From Aliiruegeria lutimaris (GTDB taxonomy: Bacteria; Pseudomonadota; Alphaproteobacteria; Rhodobacterales; Rhodobacteraceae), in NCBI RefSeq assembly GCF_900099935.1, contig NZ_FNEK01000023.1, positions 1 to 64,000 of the forward strand: a stretch of 64,000 nt of DNA, given 5' to 3'. Positions 55,837 to 63,768 of this stretch are shown here, one piece after another. The translations under genes were made by a program, and so were the position numbers. Under the pieces are notes generated by a model. The model was given only the letters and a program-made list of their open reading frames with translations. It searched no databases and was not told the origin of the DNA. Positions within the stretch are counted from its first letter, which is position 1. Each line of letters opens with the position of its first letter.

Positions 55837-56672
55837 CGATCGCGACACTTGCGGAGGTCTTGCAACCGGCTCTGAGACAGGGCTACGCCGTGGCAGGTCT
55901 GGTGACGCTCGGCTGGGAGGACATGCGCGCCTATGTGGATGCCGCCGAATCCGAGCAGGTGCCGGTCATCCTGCAGGCAGGCCCTTCTTGCCGGGAACAC
56001 ACACCTTTGCCGATCCTGGGCAAGATGTTTCGGTATCTGGCCGAGGGAGCATCGGTGCCAGTCGTGGCACATCTCGACCACGGCTACACGATGGAAGAAT
56101 GCCGAATCGCTCTGGACTCGGGTTTTACCTCGCTCATGTATGATGGCTCACGCAAGCCGCTTGCCCAGAACATGGACGAGACTGCTGCCGTTGCCGAACT
56201 CGCCCATTCGGCCGGAATATCCTGCGAGGGTGAAATCGGCTTCGTGGGATATTCCGAGGGAGAGGCTTCCGCAGGCACCGATCCCGAGGAGGCTGCGGCC
56301 TTCGCGCGTGCAACGGGCGTGGATGCCATGGCGATCTCTGTCGGCAACGTCCATCTGCAACAGCAGAGTGGCGAGGGTCTGGACGAGGGACGCATTCGAG
56401 CGATCGAAGCTGTGACGACCGTTCCGCTCGTAATTCACGGCGGATCCGGTGTGCCGATCGAACAGCGTCGGATCCTGTCGCACGGTTCCGCCATCTGCAA
56501 ATTCAACATCGGTACTGAACTCCGCATGGCCTTTGGTACAGCGCTGAGGAGCGCCGTTAACCGGGACAAAAATCGGTTCGATCGGGTTCAGATCCTCAAG
56601 GAAACTCATGATCCTCTTGTCGATGCGGCGCGACAGGTGTTGCGTCCGATCAGCAAGCCAATGGAAAGGTAG
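55833..56672 (+). CDS. iolJ: Class II aldolase, probable 6-phospho-5-dehydro-2-deoxy-D-gluconate aldolase
   Basis: A 279-residue zinc aldolase of the fructose-bisphosphate class II family. It contains VPVVAHLDHGYTMEECRIALDSGFTSLMYDGS with zinc-binding His and the catalytic Asp. GEIGFVGYSEG, AISVGNVH and LVIHGGSGVPIEQ complete the active site. In the iol context it should split the phosphorylated IolC product into dihydroxyacetone phosphate and malonic semialdehyde. The start overlaps iolB. Its position in the operon supports the IolJ role over glycolytic function. Confidence 0.88.
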   Translation: MTIATLAEVLQPALRQGYAVAGLVTLGWEDMRAYVDAAESEQVPVILQAGPSCREHTPLPILGKMFRYLAEGASVPVVAHLDHGYTMEECRIALDSGFTSLMYDGSRKPLAQNMDETAAVAELAHSAGISCEGEIGFVGYSEGEASAGTDPEEAAAFARATGVDAMAISVGNVHLQQQSGEGLDEGRIRAIEAVTTVPLVIHGGSGVPIEQRRILSHGSAICKFNIGTELRMAFGTALRSAVNRDKNRFDRVQILKETHDPLVDAARQVLRPISKPMER

Positions 56673-56678
56673 TGCAAA

Positions 56679-57662
56679 ATGCGCATCGGAATTCTCGGTT
56701 GTGGCCGTATCGGTCGTGTTCACGCCGGCAGCGTTCTGGCGTTGCCTGACACACGACTGGTCGCCGTCGCCGATGCCATTCACGAGTCTGCGCGGGCACT
56801 GGCGGATGAGACCGGGTCAGACGCCCGGACAGCGGAAGAGATCGTCTCGGCCGATGATATCGACGCCGTGGTGATCGCCACGCCTACAACGACCCATTAC
56901 GATCTGATCCATGCCCTTGCGTCAGCGGGAAAGGCAATTTTCTGCGAAAAGCCCATCGACATGTCGGCAGCCCGTATTCGGGAATGCATCGACGCGGTGA
57001 ACCGGGCCAACATACCTTTCATGACGGGGTTCAACCGACGTTTCGATCCGAACTTCGCCCGGCTTCAACGGCTGATCAGCGAGGGCGAAATCGGCAATGT
57101 GGAGATCGTGACAATTCTTTCGCGCGATCCGTCACCACCACCGCATGACTACGTCCGCACCTCGGGCGGGCTGTTCCGGGACATGATGATCCATGATTTC
57201 GACATGGCCCGCTTTCTGCTTGGAGAGGAGCCTGACATGATCCACGCGGTCGGTTCGGCCCTCGTGGATCCGGAAGTGGCCAGACTTGGCGATGTTGATA
57301 CCGCCGCGGTGACGCTGACCACGCCAAGTGGCCGGATATGCCAGATATCCAATTCCCGACGGGCCACCTACGGCTATGACCAGAGGATAGAGGTGCACGG
57401 AGCGAAGGGCTTGCTCCGGGCCGGCAATGTCCACCAGAACACGGTCGAGTTAGCCACTCGAGCGGGTTATCAAAGCGCGCCTGCAAAGGAGTTCTTCCTC
57501 GAACGTTACGAGGCCGCATATCGGAATGAACTGGAAAGCTTCATTTCCAGCGTTCGCACCGTTACACAGCCGGTACCCTCGATCCATGATGGCCTCAAGG
57601 CGCAACTGATTGCGGATGCTGCGACGGAATCCTGGAAAACTGGTCGGTCCGTGCAGATATAG
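56679..57662 (+). CDS. iolG: Inositol 2-dehydrogenase
   Basis: A 327-residue Gfo/Idh/MocA dehydrogenase oxidising myo-inositol to scyllo-inosose, the first pathway step. The NAD motif is IGILGCGRIGRVHAG. Also present are VVIATPTTTHYDLIHALASAGKAIFCEKPIDMS, FMTGFNRRFDPNF and GGLFRDMMIHDFDMARFLLGEEP, the last holding the catalytic Asp/His pair. It is the last gene of the plus-strand operon. IS remnants begin about 60 bp later, and the iolA gene for malonic semialdehyde is not found. Confidence 0.94.
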   Translation: MRIGILGCGRIGRVHAGSVLALPDTRLVAVADAIHESARALADETGSDARTAEEIVSADDIDAVVIATPTTTHYDLIHALASAGKAIFCEKPIDMSAARIRECIDAVNRANIPFMTGFNRRFDPNFARLQRLISEGEIGNVEIVTILSRDPSPPPHDYVRTSGGLFRDMMIHDFDMARFLLGEEPDMIHAVGSALVDPEVARLGDVDTAAVTLTTPSGRICQISNSRRATYGYDQRIEVHGAKGLLRAGNVHQNTVELATRAGYQSAPAKEFFLERYEAAYRNELESFISSVRTVTQPVPSIHDGLKAQLIADAATESWKTGRSVQI

Positions 57663-57723
57663 CGAAGCTGGGTGGTGTCAGACCAATTCGAACTCGTCTC
57701 ACTAAGGGCAGGACGGCTGGCCC

Positions 57724-58112
57724 TTATGTCGTATCGAGCTGACGCCACTCGGCGAGAGCGGCGGCGAACAACTGCAGACTTCGCAATCGCCTGAAGCGCT
57801 GTATTGCCCTCTCTCTTCGTGGAAATGGCAGGTGCGAATTCTCCGCCCGGTCGTTCATCCACTGGCCGGTTTCCTGCAAATCCACCGAAAAAATTGGCTC
57901 TAAGGTTGCCCCGGAGGATCGAAGTTAGTCAGTGACGATGGCCTCGGGCTGACCGTACCGCCGAATTGTTTTCTTGAGGAATTTCAATGCCGCCTTCTTG
58001 TCCCGTTTCTTCGTCACGGAGCTCTCCAATACCTCGCCCTCGTGATCGACTGCCCGCCAGAGATCGTGCCGCTCGCCGTTGATCTTCACGAACATCTCGT
58101 CGAGATGCCACT
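57724..58112 (-). mobile_element. IS6-family transposase remnant, truncated and with a stop codon
   Basis: In one frame, from 58110 down to 57724, the sequence reads WHLDEMFVKINGERHDLW, RAVDHEGEVLESSVTKKR, then YGQPEAIVTD, a TAA stop (57925-57927), LRSSGATLEP, and QWMNDRAENSHLPFPRRERA to the natural end. This is the C-terminal DDE region of IS26/IS240-like transposases. The first ~100 residues, including the helix-turn-helix, are missing. The internal TAA replaces one codon of a otherwise collinear frame. The break at 58112 abuts an IS110 fragment. Confidence 0.85.
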
Positions 58113-58199
58113 GTCACGGCGGCCATCATGCGAAAGCTCATCGTCCTCGCCAAGGCGCTGATCCGCGATCGTCTCTTATGGCAAGCCTCACGCACTTGA
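58113..58199 (+). mobile_element. IS110-family transposase remnant, last 28 codons
   Basis: The plus strand reads VTAAIMRKLIVLAKALIRDR and LLWQASRT before a TGA at 58197-58199. AxMRKLIVLxNALIRD is the usual C-terminus of IS110-type transposases. It begins exactly where the IS6 fragment ends, so one element probably inserted into, or recombined with, the other. Confidence 0.65.
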
Positions 58200-58392
58200 C
58201 CAAAACGGATGCTCTGACATCACCGAATGAAGCCATCGCCAACCATTTCGACACCCAAAGCCATCGGATTTCCCACCGCACGCCGAAGACCCTGCGCGCC
58301 AGGGCCTCGGCCGAATGGCTTGAGATCTTCGCGGTCTGAGGCCAACTTCGGAAAATGCTGTCGCTGACAGGGATTTGCCGTGACAGCGCCCC
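58200..58392. other. Unassigned spacer after the IS remnants
   Basis: About 190 bp between the IS110 fragment and the stop of the tartrate dehydrogenase-like gene. It may be the non-coding end of the IS110 element or another remnant, but I recognise nothing in it on either strand. Confidence 0.4.
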
Positions 58393-59466
58393 TCAGTCGA
58401 GCGCATCTGCCACAGATTTTCCGCACATCTGTGTGTCAGCCTGCCCGCCGAGATCCCTTGTTCGCATGGCCGGTTCAGAGAGAATGCGTTCGATTGCGCG
58501 CATGATGTCGGACGCGGCTTCCGCGTGACCCAGGTGGTCGAGCATCATCGCTCCCGCCCAGATCTGCCCGATCGGATTGGCGATGCCCTGACTGGCTATG
58601 TCGGGAGCGGAACCGTGCACGGGTTCGAACAGCGAAGGGAACTCGCGTTCGGGATTGATATTTCCAGAGGGCGCGATGCCGATGGTTCCGGCGCAGGCGG
58701 GGCCAAGATCGGAAAGGATGTCACCAAACAGGTTCGATGCCACCACGACGTCGAACTTGTCCGGATTAAGCACGAAATGCGCGGTCAGGATGTCTATGTG
58801 GTACTTGTCGACGCTGATCCCCGGATAGTCCTTCGCCATTTCCGCCACGCGTTCGTCCCAATAAGGCATGGTGATGGAGATGCCGTTGGACTTCGTGGCC
58901 GAGGTCAGTTTTGCACGCGGTCGTGTGGCCGCGAGTTCGAACGCGTATTTCAATACCCGATCCACGCCAATCCGGCTCATTACCGTCTCCTGCAGGACCA
59001 CCTCGCGCGGCGTGCCGGCAAACATCTTTCCGCCGATGGAAGAATACTCGCCCTCGGTGTTCTCGCGCACGATCATCATGTCGATGTCGCCGGGCTCGCG
59101 CCCCACAAGGGGACAAGGCACCCCCGGCATGAGGCGCGCGGGGCGCAGGCTGATATACTGGTCGAACTCGCGACGGAATTGGATCAGCGACCCCCAGAGG
59201 GAAACGTGATCGGGCACGGTTTCGGGCCAACCCACGGCACCGAAGAACAACGCATCGTGGCCACCGACCTGCTCTTTCCAGTCATCCGGCATCATTTGCC
59301 CGTGTTTCTGGAAGTAGTCACAGGATGCGAAATCGAACTCGTCGAACCGCATGTCGATATTGTGACGTTTCGCAACGGCCTCCAGAACGCGAAGTCCCTC
59401 CGGCACGACCTCCTTGCCGATTCCGTCGCCGGGAATGACCGCGATCTTCAAGTGATTATCTGTCAT
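58393..59466 (-). CDS. Tartrate dehydrogenase / D-malate dehydrogenase-type enzyme
   Basis: A 357-residue member of the isocitrate/isopropylmalate dehydrogenase superfamily, closest in motif to tartrate dehydrogenase (TtuC) and D-malate dehydrogenase. It begins IAVIPGDGIGKEVVPEGLRVL. The substrate-binding block is SLWGSLIQFRREFDQYISLRPARLMPG, with VRENTEGEYSSIGG following. The catalytic Lys region is TSATKSNGISITMPYWDE, and the metal site is SNLFGDILSDLGPACAG. It oxidises a 2-hydroxyacid with NAD and may decarboxylate it. It is last in a four-gene operon with the tct transporter. Confidence 0.85.
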   Translation of the reverse strand: MTDNHLKIAVIPGDGIGKEVVPEGLRVLEAVAKRHNIDMRFDEFDFASCDYFQKHGQMMPDDWKEQVGGHDALFFGAVGWPETVPDHVSLWGSLIQFRREFDQYISLRPARLMPGVPCPLVGREPGDIDMMIVRENTEGEYSSIGGKMFAGTPREVVLQETVMSRIGVDRVLKYAFELAATRPRAKLTSATKSNGISITMPYWDERVAEMAKDYPGISVDKYHIDILTAHFVLNPDKFDVVVASNLFGDILSDLGPACAGTIGIAPSGNINPEREFPSLFEPVHGSAPDIASQGIANPIGQIWAGAMMLDHLGHAEAASDIMRAIERILSEPAMRTRDLGGQADTQMCGKSVADALD

Positions 59467-59476
59467 TGTGTGTCTC

Positions 59477-60559
59477 TCAATCGTTGCGGCCGCGAAGGCT
59501 CTCGACAACGGCGTCCGTGACCATGCGGGTCGTCGCATTCCCGCCAAGGTCGGGCGTGTGCAGCGCGGGATCGGCCGTCACTGCTTCCACCGCCTGCATG
59601 AGGCGCTCCGCTGCGGGCGTCTCGCCCAGGTGTTCAAGCATCATCGCGGCTGTCCAGAAGGTCGCCACGGGGTTCGCCACGCCCTTGCCGGTGATGTCGA
59701 AGGCCGAGCCATGGATTGGTTCGAACATGGAAGGCGTATCGCGTTCCGGGTTCAGGTTTGCCGTGGGCGCGACCCCGATCGAGCCGGAGAGGGCCGCAGC
59801 GAGATCCGACAGGATGTCGGCATGCAGGTTGGTGGCGACGATGGTATCGAGCGAGGCCGGTTTCATCGTCATGCGGACCGTCATCGCATCGACCAGCATC
59901 TTGTCCCAGGTAACGTCCGTGAAGTCTTGCGCCACTTCGGCAGCGATCTGGTCCCACAGGACCATGCCATGCCGCTGCGCGTTTGACTTGGTCACAACGG
60001 TCAGGAGCTTGCGTGGACGCGACTGAGCCAGCTTGAAGGCAAAGCGCATGATCCGCTCGATGCCAGCGCGCGTGAAGATCGAGACATCCGTTGCCACTTC
60101 GAGTGGCAGCCCGGGATGCGATCGGCCGCCCTGTCCGGCGTATTCGCCTTCGGAGTTTTCGCGCACGATCACCCAGTCCAGTTCGCCGGCGTTCACGTGG
60201 CGGAGCGGAGACTGGATGCCCGGCAACACGCGCGTGGGGCGCACGTTGGCATACTGATCCAACGGCTGGCAGATCGCGAGGCGCAGGCCCCAGAGCGTCA
60301 GGTGATCCGGAACGTCTGGCGCACCGACCGCTCCGAACAGGATGGCATCGAAGCTGCGAAGCTGGTCTGCCCCGTCGGCGGGCATGAATTCCCCCGTACG
60401 CTTGTACCGGTCGGTGCTCCAATCGAAGTTGGTCACATTGAGTGCGAAGCCACCGTCGCGGTCGGCAAGGACGTCGAGGACTACAAGGCAAGCGTCGACG
60501 ACTTCCACACCAATCCCGTCGCCGCCAATCGCGGCGATCTTGTACGTTTTCCTGGTCAT
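59477..60559 (-). CDS. Isocitrate/isopropylmalate dehydrogenase family protein, second tartrate dehydrogenase-like enzyme
   Basis: A 360-residue paralogue of the neighbouring dehydrogenase. It has IAAIGGDGIGVEVVDACLVVL, LTLWGLRLAICQPLDQYANVRPTRVLPG, VRENSEGEYAGQGG, VVTKSNAQRHGMVLWDQ and TNLHADILSDLAAALSG. All catalytic regions are intact, but the substrate loop differs (AICQPL versus QFRREF), so it may act on a different hydroxyacid or stereoisomer. GGAG lies seven bases before the ATG at 60559. It is 10 bp from the downstream gene and 14 bp from the tct permease gene. Confidence 0.85.
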   Translation of the reverse strand: MTRKTYKIAAIGGDGIGVEVVDACLVVLDVLADRDGGFALNVTNFDWSTDRYKRTGEFMPADGADQLRSFDAILFGAVGAPDVPDHLTLWGLRLAICQPLDQYANVRPTRVLPGIQSPLRHVNAGELDWVIVRENSEGEYAGQGGRSHPGLPLEVATDVSIFTRAGIERIMRFAFKLAQSRPRKLLTVVTKSNAQRHGMVLWDQIAAEVAQDFTDVTWDKMLVDAMTVRMTMKPASLDTIVATNLHADILSDLAAALSGSIGVAPTANLNPERDTPSMFEPIHGSAFDITGKGVANPVATFWTAAMMLEHLGETPAAERLMQAVEAVTADPALHTPDLGGNATTRMVTDAVVESLRGRND

Positions 60560-60573
60560 TGAATGTCTCCGTT

Positions 60574-62577
60574 TCAGAACAACAGGCCAGTTGGCATGCG
60601 AAGAAGCAGCACTTCGGCCATAAGCCACCAGAAGGCCGTGCAGATAAGCAGGCCGGCCGTGATCCAGATTGCCCACATCTTTGCGGGCGGGTTGTCGTAG
60701 TCCGCGATAACCATGATCGCGATGAAGGCGGCCATGCTGGTTACCAGAAAGCCGATCGCGGGCATCAGCACGACCCATGCCAACATCACGGCCCCAAGCG
60801 CGATCCGATGCTTGGCAGCGGCATTCAGTTCAATTGCCTCGCTCGGTCCGCCGGCAGGTAGACGCAAGTTCATGGCGATGAGAATGGCCGAAAACGCGAT
60901 TAGAGCGGCGGCGATCGTCTTCGGGAACACCGATCCCAGTGGCGACATGCCGGAGGCGCCAAGGTAGATCACCACGCCCAGAACAATGAAGATGCCTGCG
61001 ATGACCATGCCGGGAACGTCGCGCTGCTTCGGCTCCGGCGCGATCCCGGTCCCATCGTCGGCCAGTTGCTCGGCGACCTGCGCTAGCTGTGCGCGCCGCT
61101 TCGATTTCCAGTCGGCCCAGATCGGGAAAACCAGTGTCAGCACGGCAGCGCAAATGATGCCGATACTGATCGGGCGCATGAAGAACATCTCTGCCAGGCG
61201 TCCGGATGCATTGCCGATCAGATAGGTCTGCACGAAGCCCTGCTCGGCAATCGAGCCGAGGACGAGCCCTAGAACGATGGGGGAAGGCTGGAAGCCGTAG
61301 CGGTTCAGAATCCAGGCAAAGATGCCGAGAACGACCATCAACTGAGCGTCTTCGACGTTGGAGTGGATCGCGAAGGCACCGATGATCGTTAGCAAAGCGA
61401 CAGTCGGGGCCAGTATCGCCTTCGGCACCTTGATGATGAAGGAATAGGCGTATCGCCCGATCAGAAGGCCGACAGGCAGCATGAGTGCGGTCGCAATGAG
61501 CAGCCCCCAGATGAACGTGTAGACGATATCTGCGTCTGTCGTGAAAAGCGTCGGGCCGATCTTGATACCCTGCACGAGCAGCGCACCAAGTATGATCGCG
61601 TCCGGCGGCGTGCCCGGAATTCCGAGCACAAGCGTCGGTATGAAACCGCCGCCAACGGTGGCATTGTTTGCTGCCTCCGTGGCGATCACTCCGTCCGGGT
61701 TGCCCTTGCCGAAGCTCTCCGGTTCGTCCGATGAACGTCGGGCCTCGGAATAGGATACAAGCCCCGCGATGGATCCCCCGGCGCCGGGCAGGATGCCGAT
61801 CACCGTGCCGATCACCGAAGAGCGGATAACGTTGAACTTGCGGTTGAGTGACATGCGAAGGCTGTCACGGAAACGAAGTCCTCCCGTTTCCGACGGCTTA
61901 AGGTGTGGATCGGCCGTCGCGACGAGATCGAGGATGACGGGAACGCAATACAGACCGATGATGGCCGAGGTCAGGTCGATACCCGCCAGAAAGCGTTGCA
62001 TTCCCATCGTGTACCGCACGTCGCCGCCCACCACGGCGACGCCGATCATTGAAAGGAACAGGCCGACGCAGGCACCGATGAGCCCCTTGACCGTGTTTCC
62101 GACCGACAGCGCTGCGATGAGCGTCAGACCGAACATGGCGAGCCAGAAATACTCGGTCGGACCGAATGACAGTGCAACCTTTGCCAATGGTGGCGCGAGC
62201 AGCAACAGCGATACCGCACCGACAATGCCGCCTGCGACCGAGGCGATGGTTGCGAGCGAAAGCGCCAGCCCACCGTCGCCACGCTTCGCCATAGGGAAAC
62301 CGTCGAACGTCGTGGCGATTGCTGACGGCGTACCCGGCGTGTTTACGAGGATGGCGGCATAGGCACCGCCATAGATCGCACCGGTATAGATCGCGCCGAG
62401 GGCGATGAGGCCCGCGGCGGGATCCATGGTGAAAGTGAAGGGGACAAGCACGGCCACTGCCATGGTCGCCGAGAGGCCAGGAAGTGCGCCGATCACCGTT
62501 CCCAGGATCACGCCAACGAGGGCGAGCAGGAGGTTGAACGGAGTCAGCGCGTTCAGGAGGTAGCCGAGAATGTCCAT
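60574..62577 (-). CDS. tctA: Tripartite tricarboxylate transporter permease, TctA fused to TctB
   Basis: A 667-residue inner-membrane protein. Residues about 1-500 are the large TctA subunit: GTVIGALPGLSATMAVAVLVPFTF, YTGAIYGGAYAAILVNTPGTPSAIATTFDG, GTVIGILPGAGGSIAGLVSY and GIPGTPPDAIILGALLVQG. After a charged linker at about 500-530, residues about 535-667 form four helices typical of the small TctB subunit (GMVIAGIFIVLGVVIYLGASGMSPLGSVFPKT). The two subunits are usually separate genes. It imports a carboxylate captured by TctC, encoded 12 bp upstream, using an ion gradient. Confidence 0.9.
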   Translation of the reverse strand: MDILGYLLNALTPFNLLLALVGVILGTVIGALPGLSATMAVAVLVPFTFTMDPAAGLIALGAIYTGAIYGGAYAAILVNTPGTPSAIATTFDGFPMAKRGDGGLALSLATIASVAGGIVGAVSLLLLAPPLAKVALSFGPTEYFWLAMFGLTLIAALSVGNTVKGLIGACVGLFLSMIGVAVVGGDVRYTMGMQRFLAGIDLTSAIIGLYCVPVILDLVATADPHLKPSETGGLRFRDSLRMSLNRKFNVIRSSVIGTVIGILPGAGGSIAGLVSYSEARRSSDEPESFGKGNPDGVIATEAANNATVGGGFIPTLVLGIPGTPPDAIILGALLVQGIKIGPTLFTTDADIVYTFIWGLLIATALMLPVGLLIGRYAYSFIIKVPKAILAPTVALLTIIGAFAIHSNVEDAQLMVVLGIFAWILNRYGFQPSPIVLGLVLGSIAEQGFVQTYLIGNASGRLAEMFFMRPISIGIICAAVLTLVFPIWADWKSKRRAQLAQVAEQLADDGTGIAPEPKQRDVPGMVIAGIFIVLGVVIYLGASGMSPLGSVFPKTIAAALIAFSAILIAMNLRLPAGGPSEAIELNAAAKHRIALGAVMLAWVVLMPAIGFLVTSMAAFIAIMVIADYDNPPAKMWAIWITAGLLICTAFWWLMAEVLLLRMPTGLLF

Positions 62578-62589
62578 CTTCTTGCGCCG

Positions 62590-63543
62590 TTACTGGATGA
62601 TACCAAGCGCCTTGGCACCGGCGGTATACTCTTCGACACGCTCGGCGACGAACTCGTCCATCTTGTCATACCCGATATCGGTCAGCACGAAGCCGGCACT
62701 CTCCATCTTTTCGATGAAGGCAGGCTGGGCGTTGATCTGGGAGACGATATCGGAAATCCGCTGACGCAGTTCCTCGGAAGTGGAAGCCGGCACCGCCACG
62801 CCGCGATAGGCGCCGCCAACGATGTCGTATCCGAGCTCCTTGAACGTGGGAACATCCGGGAAGGACGCCAGACGTTCTTCGGAGGCAACAGCGAGCATCC
62901 TCATGGCATCCCCTTGGCTTACACCGGAGGTCGCGTAGTTGAAGCCAGCCATTGTCGAGCCGCCCAGAATCGCGGTGATCGAGGGGCCGGTGCCCGAGAA
63001 CGGAACGTAGGTGGTGTTGACTTCAGCCAGCTGGTTCAACTGTACGGCAGCAAGGTTGTTGGCGGAGTTCGAACCCGAACCCGCGAAAGTAACCATGCCC
63101 GGGTTCGCCTTTGCGTGTTCAATCAGCTGATCCAGGGATTCAAACTGACTTTCCTTACGCACGAAAATCGCGTTCGGCGTGTAATGGAAGTAGTGAACCG
63201 GCGTTAGGTCTTCGGTCGCATACCCGACCGAACCGGCAAGCGGCTGCAAGACCGTGTGAGGCAGGTTGATACCCATGACGGTGTAGCCGTCGCCGGGCAG
63301 AGAGTTGAGCTGCGACCAGGCCTGCGCACCGCCCGCGCCGGGTTGATATTGGATCACCACTTGCTGTCCGGTCACGGCCTCCCATTCGGACTGCTGAAAG
63401 CGCGCCGAAATGTCGGACTCGCCACCGGCATTGAACGGGATGATGTAGGTCATCGGCTTGGTCGGGAAGTCCTCGGCCGACTGCGCAGCGAGCGGTGACG
63501 CCGCCAGCAGCCCGGCAAAGATGGTTGCAACAGTTCTTTTCAT
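62590..63543 (-). CDS. tctC: Tripartite tricarboxylate transporter substrate-binding protein (TctC/Bug family)
   Basis: A 317-residue periplasmic binding protein. The signal peptide is about residues 1-22 (TIFAGLLAASPLAAQSA). The mature part has FPTKPMTYIIPFNAGGESDISARF, the carboxylate-binding PGAGGAQAWSQL loop and PFSGTGPSITAILGGSTMAGF, all typical of Bug proteins. GGAGGAAA precedes the ATG at 63543. It heads the operon with tctAB and two hydroxyacid dehydrogenase genes, so the ligand is probably tartrate, D-malate or a similar acid. Confidence 0.92.
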   Translation of the reverse strand: MKRTVATIFAGLLAASPLAAQSAEDFPTKPMTYIIPFNAGGESDISARFQQSEWEAVTGQQVVIQYQPGAGGAQAWSQLNSLPGDGYTVMGINLPHTVLQPLAGSVGYATEDLTPVHYFHYTPNAIFVRKESQFESLDQLIEHAKANPGMVTFAGSGSNSANNLAAVQLNQLAEVNTTYVPFSGTGPSITAILGGSTMAGFNYATSGVSQGDAMRMLAVASEERLASFPDVPTFKELGYDIVGGAYRGVAVPASTSEELRQRISDIVSQINAQPAFIEKMESAGFVLTDIGYDKMDEFVAERVEEYTAGAKALGIIQ

Positions 63544-63715
63544 GGTTTCCTCCTCATGAATTTCCACATGGGAACACGCAGCATGTAGCGGAACCATTCA
63601 GAGACCTCGGGTCTGCCGGTTTCGGTTCCACGCCAATTCTGCCGAACAACTTTCACTTACAGACAGATGTCCGCCATCTCCTCACAGGCGGACCGGACAA
63701 ACCGTAGACTACTTC

Positions 63716-63733
63716 GAAATTTTCTTTAATTTC
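63716..63733. promoter_or_regulatory. Candidate LysR operator between tctC and the LysR gene
   Basis: GAAATT (63716-63721) and AATTTC (63728-63733) form a perfect 6-bp inverted repeat with a 6-bp spacer in an AT-rich part of the 225-bp divergent region. Size and position fit the T-N11-A dyads bound by LysR-type regulators. Confidence 0.45.
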
Positions 63734-63768
63734 AGAAAGTGAACATCATTATTGCATGCAGGTAACTA

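Noticed and set aside
55859-55874. Possible third LacI site (TTGCAACCGG within the aldolase gene start)
   Set aside because: Only the first half matches; the second half reads CTCTGA and not TTGCAA, and it lies inside the coding sequence.
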